Origin: Pseudomonadota bacterium
GTDB taxonomy: Bacteria; Pseudomonadota; Alphaproteobacteria; Acetobacterales; Acetobacteraceae
DNA length: 55,226 bases
Assembly (NCBI GenBank): GCA_021781835.1
Contig: JAJXWD010000016.1
Span: 1-55,226 of the forward strand
Direction of reading: 5' to 3'
Shown here: piece by piece, positions 45,013-53,313 of the stretch
How the letters are laid out: each line of letters begins with the position of its first letter
Position numbering within the stretch: the stretch's first letter is position 1
Translations under genes and position numbers: made by a program
Notes under the pieces: generated by a model
Database searches by the model: none
Told to the model about the DNA's origin: nothing
What the model saw: the letters and a program-made list of their open reading frames with translations, nothing else

Positions 45013-45852
45013 ATGCCAAGCCTTGCCACGGTCGATTATCTTCTGGGCCAGCGCTTCTACCGCATGGCCTATCTCGAATACGGCTCCCCCGCCGCGCCGG
45101 CGGTGGTCTGCGTGCATGGCCTCACCCGCAATGGCCGGGATTTCGAGCCCCTGGCCCAGGCATTATCCAAGGATTTTCACGTCATCTGCCCAGATCTTCC
45201 GGGCCGTGGCGCGTCCGAGTGGCTGGCCGAGAGCATGGCCTATCAGCCGCCCACCTATGTGGTGGCGCTGTCCTATCTGCTGGCCCAGCTCAACAAGCCG
45301 GTGGCGTGGGTTGGCACATCGCTTGGCGGCATTTGCGGGCTCATGCTGGCGGCCGCCCAAAACAGCCCCATCACCCGCCTGGTGCTCAACGATCTCGGCC
45401 CCCACATTCCGGCAGCCGCGCTGCTCCGCATCCGCGACTATATGAGCGGCCCGCCGCTCACCTTCGCGTCTCTTGCCGCGCTCGAGGCGCATCTGCGCTT
45501 CATCCACGCGCCGTTTGGCCCGCTCACCGCCGCGCAGTGGCGCTATCTGGCCGAGATCAGCGCCCGCCCGCTGCCCGGCGGCACCTTCGCCCTGCATTAC
45601 GACCCCGCCATCGCCGACCCCATCCGCGCCACCATGCCCGTCGATGCCGATCTCTGGCCGGTCTGGGAAGCCGTGCACATTCCCCGTCTGGTGGTGCGTG
45701 GCGCCCAATCCGACCTGCTGCCCCCCGAGACCTACGCCCGCATGTTGGCCGAAGGCGCCGAGGGTCTGGAGGTCGCGGGCGCCGGCCACGCCCCCGCGCT
45801 CATGGACGCCCCCACCATCGCCCGCCTCCAGGCCTTTCTGGCGGCCCGCTGA
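45013..45852 (+). CDS. Alpha/beta-fold hydrolase
   Basis: A 279-residue cytoplasmic hydrolase. The nucleophile is S103 in GTSLGG. VCVHGLTRNGRDFEPLA carries the oxyanion HG, DLPGRGASEW follows, and the acid and histidine fall in RGAQSDLLP and AGAGHAP. It resembles the lactonase/esterase-type branch, where SDLL and a cap domain (about 130-195) shape specificity. The substrate is unknown. It is divergent from the GT87 gene and 50 bases upstream of the BrkB-type gene. Confidence 0.92.
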   Translation: MPSLATVDYLLGQRFYRMAYLEYGSPAAPAVVCVHGLTRNGRDFEPLAQALSKDFHVICPDLPGRGASEWLAESMAYQPPTYVVALSYLLAQLNKPVAWVGTSLGGICGLMLAAAQNSPITRLVLNDLGPHIPAAALLRIRDYMSGPPLTFASLAALEAHLRFIHAPFGPLTAAQWRYLAEISARPLPGGTFALHYDPAIADPIRATMPVDADLWPVWEAVHIPRLVVRGAQSDLLPPETYARMLAEGAEGLEVAGAGHAPALMDAPTIARLQAFLAAR

Positions 45853-45902
45853 CCGTGCCGTTGCGCCGTTGCCAAGCCGCCAGATCGCGCTAAACCGGCA
45901 GC

Positions 45903-46763
45903 ATGGAAAAGCCGCCCCGCCTTTGCCTGATCTGGCGTAAATGCCGCCGCGCCCTGGTGGCGGCGGGGCGCAACACGGCGTCCCAGCGCGTTTCGCTCTC
46001 GGCGGCGGGCTGCGCCTTTTACGCCACGCTGGCGCTGTTTCCGGCCATCACCATGCTCATCAACCTCTACGGCCTGGTCTACGACCCCGCCAGCGTCCAG
46101 CCCCAGCTCCATTACCTGCAAAGCTTCATGCCGCCCGCGGCCTTCCAGCTCATCTCCGACCGCATCCAGCAGCTCGTCAGCCTGCCGTCCAAGCGCCTGG
46201 GGCTGGGCTTCGCGCTGTCGCTGGCCATAGCCTTCTGGTCGTCCAATCTGGGCACCAAATCCATCATCAACGCGCTGTCGCTGGCCTACCGCGAATCGGA
46301 AACACGCGGCTTCCTGCGCTTCTACCTGGTCACCTTCAGCATGACGCTGGTGGCCATATTGGGCACGGCGCTGGCCATCGGGTTTCTGGTCGCGGTGCCG
46401 GTGGCGCTGGCGCATCTGGGCGTGTCGCTGCGTTTCAAATTCCTGGTCAACGCCATCAGCTCGCTGGCCATGGTGCTGTTCATTTTGCTGGCCATCGGGC
46501 TCATCTACCGGTTCGGCCCGGCGGGCGGGCGGCGCGCGCTCTATGCGCCGGGCGCGCTCGTCGCCACGCTGCTATGGCTGGCCATGTCCTGGCTGTTTGG
46601 CTTCTATGTCGGCCATTTCGCGGCCTATTCCATCACCTATGGCCCGCTCGCCACCCTCATCGGCCTCATGATGTGGTTTTACTGGAGCGCCTATGTCATC
46701 CTGTTCGGCGCCGAACTCAACGCCGCGCTCGAGCGCGAATGGCGGGCGGCGAAGCCCGCCTGA
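45903..46763 (+). CDS. YihY/BrkB-family inner-membrane protein
   Basis: A 286-residue protein with about six membrane helices. The family signature is visible in SAAGCAFYATLALFPAI near residue 40, FWSSNLGTKSIINALSLAY and the C-terminal YGPLATLIGLMMWFYWSAY with FGAELNAALE. The family is sometimes misnamed ribonuclease BN; its function is uncertain (envelope or transport roles have been proposed). It probably follows the hydrolase on one transcript and ends at a family B hairpin. Confidence 0.93.
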   Translation: MEKPPRLCLIWRKCRRALVAAGRNTASQRVSLSAAGCAFYATLALFPAITMLINLYGLVYDPASVQPQLHYLQSFMPPAAFQLISDRIQQLVSLPSKRLGLGFALSLAIAFWSSNLGTKSIINALSLAYRESETRGFLRFYLVTFSMTLVAILGTALAIGFLVAVPVALAHLGVSLRFKFLVNAISSLAMVLFILLAIGLIYRFGPAGGRRALYAPGALVATLLWLAMSWLFGFYVGHFAAYSITYGPLATLIGLMMWFYWSAYVILFGAELNAALEREWRAAKPA

Positions 46764-46797
46764 CCCCCAAAACTGTTTCATAGGTCATTTCTTATAA

Positions 46798-46862
46798 CAA
46801 TTTAAAATTATTAAAAATTTTTGCGGGGCTTGGGGAGCTTTTTATAAAAAGCTCCCCAAACT
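46798..46862. repeat. Family B intergenic hairpin
   Basis: TTGGGGAGC-TTTTT-AT-AAAAA-GCTCCCCAA (46830-46859) lies between convergent genes, preceded by AAAATTTTTGCGGGG. It has the same core and flank as the sites near 31.0 and 37.6 kb, with different arms, and is probably a bidirectional terminator. Confidence 0.75.
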
Positions 46863-46869
46863 TCCTTCC

Positions 46870-47490
46870 TCATCCCAGCGCCCGCCACAGCAGGCTCGCC
46901 GCCAGGCTCAGCATCACCGTCCCCACCAGCGCATCCAGCACCCGCCAGGCCTGGGGTTTGGCGAATACCGGGCGCAGCAGCCGCGCCCCGTAGCCCAGCC
47001 CGGCAAACCACACAAAGCTCGCCATCGCCGCGCCCGCCACAAATACCGGGCGCAGGGCAGGGGCCAGGGCGCCGCCCAGCGTGCCCAGCAGCAGCACGGT
47101 GTCCAAATACACATGCGGGTTCAAAAACGTGAAAGCCGCGGTGGCGGCGAGCGCGCGGGGCAGCGTCACGCCCTCGTTTCCGGTCACATTCATGGCCCCC
47201 GGCGCGGCCATGCGCCTGAGCGCGCCCACCCCATACCAGCCCAAAAACCCAGCGCCTCCCAGCGCCAGCGCCAGTTTCAGCACCGGCACCGCGCCCAGCA
47301 GCGCGCCCACCCCGCCCACGCCCGCGCTCATCAGCAGCGCGTCGGCGGTTCCGCAAAACAGCACAATCGCCCCCACATGCTCGCGCCGCAGCCCCTGGCG
47401 CAGCACGAATAAATTCTGTGCGCCAATCGCCACGATCAGCGCGCTCGAGGCCAAAAAGCCAGTCACAAACGGAGTCACAACCTCATCCAT
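46870..47490 (-). CDS. LysE/ArgO-family amino acid exporter
   Basis: A 206-residue inner-membrane exporter with about six helices, probably for basic amino acids. The family markers are ALIVAIGAQNLFVLRQGL near the N-terminus and FLNPHVYLDTVLLLG in the middle, with a conserved aspartate in GTADALL. It is transcribed divergently from an ArgP/LysG-type regulator, the usual arrangement in which the regulator senses arginine or lysine and induces export. Confidence 0.95.
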   Translation of the reverse strand: MDEVVTPFVTGFLASSALIVAIGAQNLFVLRQGLRREHVGAIVLFCGTADALLMSAGVGGVGALLGAVPVLKLALALGGAGFLGWYGVGALRRMAAPGAMNVTGNEGVTLPRALAATAAFTFLNPHVYLDTVLLLGTLGGALAPALRPVFVAGAAMASFVWFAGLGYGARLLRPVFAKPQAWRVLDALVGTVMLSLAASLLWRALG

Positions 47491-47563
47491 GCCCCGCTTC
47501 TGGCGCGGGCCAGGTTTTAAGTAAAACTTGTTTTTCTAATCCAGATTAAGCCACTCTAAATCC
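47491..47563. promoter_or_regulatory. Divergent promoter region between exporter and ArgP
   Basis: A 73-base AT-richer gap containing TTTTAAGTAAAACTTG and AATCCAGATTAAG. It must hold both promoters and the LysR-type binding site; the exact operator cannot be fixed by eye. Confidence 0.5.
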
Positions 47564-48454
47564 ATGCTCGATTACGCCGCCCTGTCCGCCCTGTCCGCCG
47601 TCATCGCCGAAGGCAGCTTCGAGCGCGCGGCCCTGTCGCTCGGCCTCACCCCCTCGGCCATTTCCCAGCGCGTCAAAGGGCTCGAGGACCGGCTCGGCGC
47701 CGTGCTCGTGGTGCGCGGCCAGCCTTGCACGGCCACGCCGCCCGGCCGCCGGCTCATTGCCCATCTGGCCCGCGTGCGCCTGCTCGAAGCCGGCCTCACC
47801 CCCGCGCTCACCGGCCTGGCCGCGCCGCCCACCATCGGGTTGGCGGTCAATGCCGACAGCCTCGCCACCTGGTTCCCCGCCGCCGCCGCCCGTTTTGGCG
47901 CCGAGAGCGGCGCGCTTCTCTCCCTCACCCTCGATGACGAGGCCCACACCGCCGGCCGCCTGCGCAATGGCGAGGTTCTGGCCGCCATCACCTCGGTCGC
48001 CGCCCCCGTGCCGGGCTGCAAAACCACGCCCCTGGGCGCGCTGCGTTATGCCGCCTGCGCCAGCCCCGCCTTCATGGCCCGCGAATTTCCGCACGGCGTC
48101 ACCCAAGCCGCCCTCGCCCAAGCCCCCCATCTCCGCTTCGACCGGCGCGACAATCTGCAATCCCTCTGGGCCCAGGCCGCCCACGGCCAGCCTCTCACCG
48201 GCCCCAGCCATTTCGTGCCCTCCACCCAGGGGTTTCTGGACCTCACCCTCCACGGCCTGGCCTGGGGCGTGCATCCGGTGGCCCTGGTGGCGCCGCATCT
48301 GGCCACGGGCCGCCTCACCGAGCTGCCCCCCGCCCACCGGATCGAGGTTCACCTCTACTGGACCGTCGCGCGCCTCCACTCCGCCGTGCTGGCCAAGCTC
48401 ACCCGCGCCGTGCTCAGCGCCGCCCGCACCCTGGCCCCGCCCGAATCCGCTTGA
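47564..48454 (+). CDS. argP: LysR-family regulator ArgP/LysG
   Basis: A 296-residue LysR-type regulator. The N-terminal winged helix (1-60) shows LSAVIAEGSFERAALSLGLT and SAISQRVKGLEDRLG, followed by a linker helix and a periplasmic-binding-like effector domain (about 90-290). Similarity to ArgP and the divergent LysE-type gene indicate that it activates export in response to basic amino acids. Its stop codon overlaps the -35 (TTGACA) of the next gene's promoter. Confidence 0.93.
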   Translation: MLDYAALSALSAVIAEGSFERAALSLGLTPSAISQRVKGLEDRLGAVLVVRGQPCTATPPGRRLIAHLARVRLLEAGLTPALTGLAAPPTIGLAVNADSLATWFPAAAARFGAESGALLSLTLDDEAHTAGRLRNGEVLAAITSVAAPVPGCKTTPLGALRYAACASPAFMAREFPHGVTQAALAQAPHLRFDRRDNLQSLWAQAAHGQPLTGPSHFVPSTQGFLDLTLHGLAWGVHPVALVAPHLATGRLTELPPAHRIEVHLYWTVARLHSAVLAKLTRAVLSAARTLAPPESA

Positions 48455-48480
48455 CACGGATGCTATCTAGATATATCTAA
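48451..48480 (+). promoter_or_regulatory. Promoter and operator of the PadR-type gene
   Basis: TTGACA (48451-48456) and TATCTA (48474-48479) are 17 bases apart. The -10 overlaps TATCTAGATA (48464-48473) and a further ATCTA. PadR proteins usually repress themselves by binding such a site over their promoter; autoregulation here is inference. Confidence 0.6.
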
Positions 48481-48555
48481 ACTCCATCGAAGCCGACCGT
48501 TCGGCCTTCAAGGCGCGGCCAGGCCCGCCTTTTCCCAACCGGAGTTTTCCTCATC

Positions 48556-49128
48556 ATGCGTTTTCTTCCCCAGCGTTCCACCCCCCCCCTCGGGGCCGAC
48601 GGCCTGTGCCACGGCCGGCGTTTCATGCGCGGCGGCTTTGGCCACGGCCATGGCGGCCATGGCGGCGGGTTCGGGCGCGGCCGCGGCCTGCGCCGCCTGC
48701 TCGAACATGGCGATCTGCGCCTCCTCGTCCTGCATCTGCTCGGCCAAAAACCCAGCCACGGCTATGAGCTGATCAAGGAGATCGAAACCCTCACCGGCGG
48801 CGTCTACGCGCCATCGCCCGGCGTCATCTACCCCACGCTCAATTATCTCGAGGAGCTGGGTCAGGCCGAAACCGCCACCGCCGGCGCCAAAAAACTCTAC
48901 ACCATCACCGCGCCCGGCCGCGCGGCACTGGGCGAGGCCCACAGCGCCATCGAGGCCCTGCTCGCCCGCCTGCGCGCCGTCCCCCCGCGTGAGGTCATGG
49001 CCCCCATCATCCGCGCCATGGAAAACCTCAAAACCGCGCTCCGCCTCAAATCCCCCGCCACCCCCGAGGCGATCAAAGCCATCGCCGCCCTGCTCGACGA
49101 CACCGCCCGCCAGATCGAGGAGCTTTAA
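48556..49128 (+). CDS. PadR-family regulator with a His/Gly-rich N-terminus
   Basis: A 190-residue regulator. Residues 19-45 are rich in His and Gly (GHGHGGHGGGFGRGRG) and could bind nickel, iron or zinc. The PadR winged helix follows (LLVLHLLGQKPSHGYELIKE, PSPGVIYPTLNYLEELG), then a helical dimerisation domain. The layout matches the E. coli YqjI type, a metal-responsive repressor of an iron-reductase gene. GGAG precedes the ATG. The DUF2218 gene follows one base after its stop. Confidence 0.92.
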   Translation: MRFLPQRSTPPLGADGLCHGRRFMRGGFGHGHGGHGGGFGRGRGLRRLLEHGDLRLLVLHLLGQKPSHGYELIKEIETLTGGVYAPSPGVIYPTLNYLEELGQAETATAGAKKLYTITAPGRAALGEAHSAIEALLARLRAVPPREVMAPIIRAMENLKTALRLKSPATPEAIKAIAALLDDTARQIEEL

Positions 49129-49129
49129 C

Positions 49130-49468
49130 ATGTCCCACCCTCCCGCCATCGCCCACGCGGTCATCAAAACCGGCCATGCCCGCCGCTATCTCGGCCAGTT
49201 CGTCAAGCATTTCGCCCACAAGCTCGAAACCGCGCGCGCCGAAACCAACGATCATGGCGAGGTGAATTTCCCCATCGGCCAGTGCCGCCTGAACGCCGAT
49301 GACACCAGCCTGAGCCTCACCCTCGCCGCGCCCCCCGCCGAGATGCCAAAGCTCCAGGATGTCGTCGCCCGCCACCTCGTCCGCTTCGGCTTCCGCGAGG
49401 AGCTCGCCATCTCCTGGGCCGGGGCCGAGTGGCCTTGGCCTGGGTTTGATGCTACCGCCAGCACGTGA
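49130..49468 (+). CDS. DUF2218-family protein
   Basis: A 112-residue protein with TGHARRYLGQFVKHFAHK near the start and the two-layer DUF2218 pattern, ending ISWAGAEWPWP. Relatives are found near or fused to siderophore-interacting (YqjH-like) reductases, so a role in iron handling is likely but unproven. With the PadR gene it forms a probable metal-responsive pair. Its stop overlaps the GTG of the acyltransferase gene (GTGA), which joins it to the lipid A cluster. Confidence 0.9.
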   Translation: MSHPPAIAHAVIKTGHARRYLGQFVKHFAHKLETARAETNDHGEVNFPIGQCRLNADDTSLSLTLAAPPAEMPKLQDVVARHLVRFGFREELAISWAGAEWPWPGFDATAST

Positions 49469-50121
49469 AGACACTGCTCAAATCCGCGCCCGTTCAATCG
49501 GCCCTGGCCTGGGGCTTGGCGCTCTATGTCCGCCTCACCCTGCGCACCCAGCTCTGGCGCGTCACCGGCGCCGGGCATTTCGCCGAGGTCGCCCGCTCGG
49601 GCGAGGCCGTCATCGCCGCCTTCTGGCACGAGACCCTGCCCGTCATGCCCATTCTCTGGCGGGTGGCCAAACAGCAGGGCATCGGCCCCACCGTGGTGCT
49701 GGCCTCCAAACACCGCGACGGCCAGATGATCGGCAACATCATGGTTCATCTGGGCCTGGGGCTGGTCTCGGGTTCCAGCTCCAAGGGCGGCGCGGCCTCG
49801 TTCCGCGCGCTCACCCGCCTGCTCAAATCGGGCACCAACGTCGCCATCACGCCCGATGGCCCGCGCGGTCCCCGTCGTGTCGCCGCGCCGGGTGTCGCGC
49901 AGCTGGCCGGGCTGGCGCGGGTGCGGGTCATCCCCTGCGGCGCCTTCGCGTCGCGCGCCATCACCCTCAAAAGCTGGGATTCCATGCGCCTCACCCTGCC
50001 GTTCGGCCGCGCCCATCTGGTCATCGGCGCGCCCATCGCGCTGGGCGAGGGTGGCTGGCAAGCCGCGCTCCCGGCCATCGAGGCGGCCATCACCGCCGCG
50101 CAGAACGAGGCCGCGCGATGA
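49465..50121 (+). CDS. DUF374 lysophospholipid-acyltransferase-like protein
   Basis: A 218-residue membrane-associated protein of the DUF374 group. It has the acyltransferase-like FWHETLPVMPILW (an H-x4-type site), ASKHRDGQMIG, and DGPRGPRR. Position before waaA and lpxK, with overlapping codons, suggests acyl-chain work on lipid A or phospholipid; the exact reaction is not established. Translation begins at GTG 49465. Confidence 0.9.
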   Translation: MKTLLKSAPVQSALAWGLALYVRLTLRTQLWRVTGAGHFAEVARSGEAVIAAFWHETLPVMPILWRVAKQQGIGPTVVLASKHRDGQMIGNIMVHLGLGLVSGSSSKGGAASFRALTRLLKSGTNVAITPDGPRGPRRVAAPGVAQLAGLARVRVIPCGAFASRAITLKSWDSMRLTLPFGRAHLVIGAPIALGEGGWQAALPAIEAAITAAQNEAAR

Positions 50122-51344
50122 TCCTGGCCCTCTACCGTTTAGCCGCCCAGGCCGCCGCGCCCTGGCTGCGCCGCCACCTCGCCGCCCGCGCCGCACGCGG
50201 CAAGGAAGACCCAACCCGCCTGCCCGAGCGCCAAGGCCACGCCACCCGCATGCGCCCGCCGGGCCGGCTCATCTGGCTGCACGCCGCCAGCGTGGGCGAG
50301 ACCCAGTCCCTCCTGCCGCTCATCGCGGCGCTCAGCCCGCGAGCGGGCATCCTGCTCACCACCGGCACGCTCACCTCGGCGCATCTGGCCGCCCAGCGCC
50401 TGCCGGGCAACGCCCTCCACCAGTTCGCGCCGCTCGATGTCCCCGCCTGGGGCGCGCGCTTCCTCGACCATTGGCGCCCCGATGCCGCCGTGTTCGTCGA
50501 GAGCGAGCTATGGCCCAACTTGCTCCAAGGGCTCGATTCCCGGGCCATCCCGCGCTTCCTGGTCAATGCCCGGCTCTCCGAGGCCTCCGCCCGCCAGTGG
50601 CACCGCGCCCCCACCACGGCCCGGCGCCTGCTCGGCGGCTTTCGCGCCATCTTCGCCCAAAGCCCGGCCGATGCCGCGCGCCTCACCGCGCTAGGGGCCG
50701 CCAATGTCGAGGTCGCGGGCAATCTCAAATTCGTCACCCCCCCGCTCCCGGCCGATGAAGCCGCCTTGGCCGCCCTGCGCGCCGCGCTGCCCGGCCCGTG
50801 CTGGCTCGCCGCCTCCACCCACCGGGGCGAGGAGGCACTGGCGGCGCGCATCCATGCCGCCCTGCTGCCCGAATTTCCCACCCTCACCACCATCATCGTC
50901 CCCCGCCACCCCGAGCGGGGCGCCGAAATCGCCGCCGAACTCCCCGGCAGCACCCGCCGCGCGCTCGGCCAAGCCCCCGCCCCAGGCGGGGTCCATATCG
51001 CCGACACGCTCGCCGAACTCGGGCTGTTCTACCGGCTTTGCCCCTTCACCTTCATGGGCAAAACCATGTTCGAGCCGGGCGGCCACAACATCATCGAGCC
51101 CGCCCTGCTGGCCTGCCCCATCATCGCCGGGCCGCATCTCGAAAATTTCCAGGAGCCCGCCGAGCTGCTGGAGAAAACCGGCGCCCTGGTGCGCGTGGCC
51201 GACGAGCCGGCGCTGCGCGCCGCCGTGCGCGCCTGGCTGGCAACCCCCCAGGCCGCTGCCCAAGCGGGGCAGGCGGCGGCGGCCTGCTTCGCCGCCACCT
51301 CGGAATTGCCCGCGCGCCTCGTCCGCGTCATTCTGGGCGCATGA
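50118..51344 (+). CDS. waaA: 3-deoxy-D-manno-octulosonic acid transferase
   Basis: A 408-residue inner-membrane GT-B transferase that adds Kdo to lipid A precursor. The N-terminal anchor is short, followed by LIWLHAASVGETQS, TGTLTSA and the acceptor-side glutamate in FVESELWPN; the donor half has STHRGEE, PRHPERG and the C-terminal GGHNIIEPALL. The ATG at 50118 overlaps the upstream stop (ATGA). The open frame upstream belongs to another gene's shadow. Confidence 0.96.
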   Translation: MILALYRLAAQAAAPWLRRHLAARAARGKEDPTRLPERQGHATRMRPPGRLIWLHAASVGETQSLLPLIAALSPRAGILLTTGTLTSAHLAAQRLPGNALHQFAPLDVPAWGARFLDHWRPDAAVFVESELWPNLLQGLDSRAIPRFLVNARLSEASARQWHRAPTTARRLLGGFRAIFAQSPADAARLTALGAANVEVAGNLKFVTPPLPADEAALAALRAALPGPCWLAASTHRGEEALAARIHAALLPEFPTLTTIIVPRHPERGAEIAAELPGSTRRALGQAPAPGGVHIADTLAELGLFYRLCPFTFMGKTMFEPGGHNIIEPALLACPIIAGPHLENFQEPAELLEKTGALVRVADEPALRAAVRAWLATPQAAAQAGQAAAACFAATSELPARLVRVILGA

Positions 51345-52282
51345 AAGCCCCCGCCTTCTGGGCCCAGCGCACGCTGCCCGCCCAGCTCCTGCGCCCTTTT
51401 GGCCTCATCACCCGAATCCTCACCGCGCGCCGCGTGGCGCGCCCGGGGCTGCGCCTCGCCATTCCCACCATCTGCGTGGGCAATGCGGGCGTGGGCGGGG
51501 CGGGCAAAACCATCGTCACGCTAGACCTGCTCTCCCGCCTGCAAGGCCGCCCCTTCGCGCTCACCCGCGGCTATGGCGGCGCGCTCAGCGGCCCCGTGCT
51601 GGTCGATCCCGCCCGCCACGAGGCCTTCGAGGTCGGCGACGAGGCCGTGCTGCTGGCCGCCCAGGCGCCCACCGTGGTCTCGCGAGACCGCGCGGCCGGC
51701 GCCCGCCTGGCCTTGGCCGAGGGCGCCAGCGCCATCGTCATGGATGACGGGCTGCAAAACCCCGGCGTCGAGAAAACCCTTTCCTTCCTGGTCATCGATG
51801 GCGGCTACGGCTTTGGCAACGGCTATCTGCTGCCCGCCGGGCCGCTGCGCGAGCCGGTGGCGGCGGCTTGTGCCCGGGTGCGGGCGGCGGTGCTCATCGG
51901 CGCCGATGAAACCAACGCCCTGGCCGCCCTGCCGCGCTATTTGCCGGTGCTGCGCGCGCGCCTCGTGCCACGCTGCGCCGAGGATCTGCGCGGCCAGCCC
52001 TTGCTGGCCTTCGCGGGCATCGGCAGGCCGGAAAAATTCTTCGCCTCCGTGCGCGCGCTGGGCGCCGATCTGCGCGCCGCCAAATCCTTCCCCGACCATC
52101 ACGCCTACGCCCTGCCCGAGCTGACCGCCCTTTTGCACCAGGCGCGGGCCGAGGGCGCGCGGCTCGTCACCACCACCAAGGACCATGTCAAGCTCCCGCC
52201 CAGCTTCCGCGCCTCCGCCCTGGTGGTGCGGGCCGAGCTGGCCTGGGAAGACCCGGCCGCATTGGAAAAATTCCTGCCATGA
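51341..52282 (+). CDS. lpxK: Tetraacyldisaccharide 4'-kinase
   Basis: A 313-residue membrane-associated kinase that phosphorylates the lipid A disaccharide at the 4' position. The P-loop is GNAGVGGAGKT near residue 50, and the second motif is MDDGLQN. PLREP and TTTKDHVKLP near the end are typical. It overlaps waaA and the downstream acyltransferase gene by four bases each, so the three are translationally coupled. Confidence 0.96.
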   Translation: MKAPAFWAQRTLPAQLLRPFGLITRILTARRVARPGLRLAIPTICVGNAGVGGAGKTIVTLDLLSRLQGRPFALTRGYGGALSGPVLVDPARHEAFEVGDEAVLLAAQAPTVVSRDRAAGARLALAEGASAIVMDDGLQNPGVEKTLSFLVIDGGYGFGNGYLLPAGPLREPVAAACARVRAAVLIGADETNALAALPRYLPVLRARLVPRCAEDLRGQPLLAFAGIGRPEKFFASVRALGADLRAAKSFPDHHAYALPELTALLHQARAEGARLVTTTKDHVKLPPSFRASALVVRAELAWEDPAALEKFLP

Positions 52283-53202
52283 GCAAAGACAAGATAACGT
52301 TCGCCTACCGGCTGGAAGACGCGCTGGTGGCCGGGCTCATCGCGTTGTTCAAGGCGCTCGGCCCCACGCGCGCCTCGCGGTTTGGCGGCTGGCTGGCGGG
52401 CACGCTCGGGCCGCTCATCCCCACCTCCAAGGTGGCCGACCGCAATCTGCGCCTCGCCATGCCCGAGCTCACCGCGGCCCAGCGCCAGGCCATCGTCAGG
52501 CAATGCTGGGCCTCGTTTGGCGCCACGGCGGGCGAGCTGGCCCATCTTGGCCGCATCCGCCCCATCGGTCCGGAAACCAAGGGGCCGGGCTATATCGTCG
52601 AGGGGTGGGAGGACAACATCGCCCCCAGCTTCGCCCAAAACGGCCCGGGCATTTTCCTCACCGCCCATCTCGGCAACTGGGAGGTGCTGCCCAGCGTCGC
52701 CCATGCCCACGGCCATGAGCTGGGCTTCATGTACCGCGCGGCCTCCAACCCGCTGGTCAATGCCCGTCTGCTGCGCCTGCGCGCCGAGGCCACGGGCCGC
52801 CCGCCGGTCATGTTTCCCAAGGGCGCGGCGGGCGCGCGCGCGGCCTATGGCTGGCTGCTAAAGGGCGGCCAGCTCGGCCTGCTGGTGGATCAGAAGCTCG
52901 ATACCGGCCTCTCCGTGCCCTTCTTCGGCCATAACGCCATGACCATGGACGCCATGGCCGCCTTCGCGCTCAAATTCCGCTGCCCCGTTTACCCCGTGCG
53001 CACCCTGCGCGAGGGTCCGGCGCGCATCCGTATCATCTGCGCGCCGCCTTTGGTATTGCCAGACACCGGCGGCAAGGAGGGCGATATGTATGCCCTCACC
53101 CTGGCCATGAATCAGCTCATAGAAGCCTGGGTCCGCGAAACCCCCGGCCAGTGGCTCTGGCTGCACCGCCGCTGGCCCAAAGCGGCAACCCGCGATCTGT
53201 AA
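52279..53202 (+). CDS. Lipid A late acyltransferase (LpxL/HtrB family)
   Basis: A 307-residue inner-membrane acyltransferase. It adds a secondary fatty acid to Kdo-lipid A. The H-x4-E catalytic motif is HLGNWE, followed by GFMYRAASNP, LLVDQKLDTG and the C-terminal WLWLHRRWP. It is the last gene of the coupled lipid A cluster. Which acyl position it serves cannot be told from sequence. Confidence 0.94.
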   Translation: MSKDKITFAYRLEDALVAGLIALFKALGPTRASRFGGWLAGTLGPLIPTSKVADRNLRLAMPELTAAQRQAIVRQCWASFGATAGELAHLGRIRPIGPETKGPGYIVEGWEDNIAPSFAQNGPGIFLTAHLGNWEVLPSVAHAHGHELGFMYRAASNPLVNARLLRLRAEATGRPPVMFPKGAAGARAAYGWLLKGGQLGLLVDQKLDTGLSVPFFGHNAMTMDAMAAFALKFRCPVYPVRTLREGPARIRIICAPPLVLPDTGGKEGDMYALTLAMNQLIEAWVRETPGQWLWLHRRWPKAATRDL

Positions 53203-53313
53203 TGCCAGTCAGCCTCAGGGCCGCCTGCTCGGGTCGCTTGAACCAGTGGCGCTTCCCTCGCAGTTTTACAAAAAAGGGTGGGGGGGGGAGACGTTTAAAT
53301 CAGCCGCTAAGGC

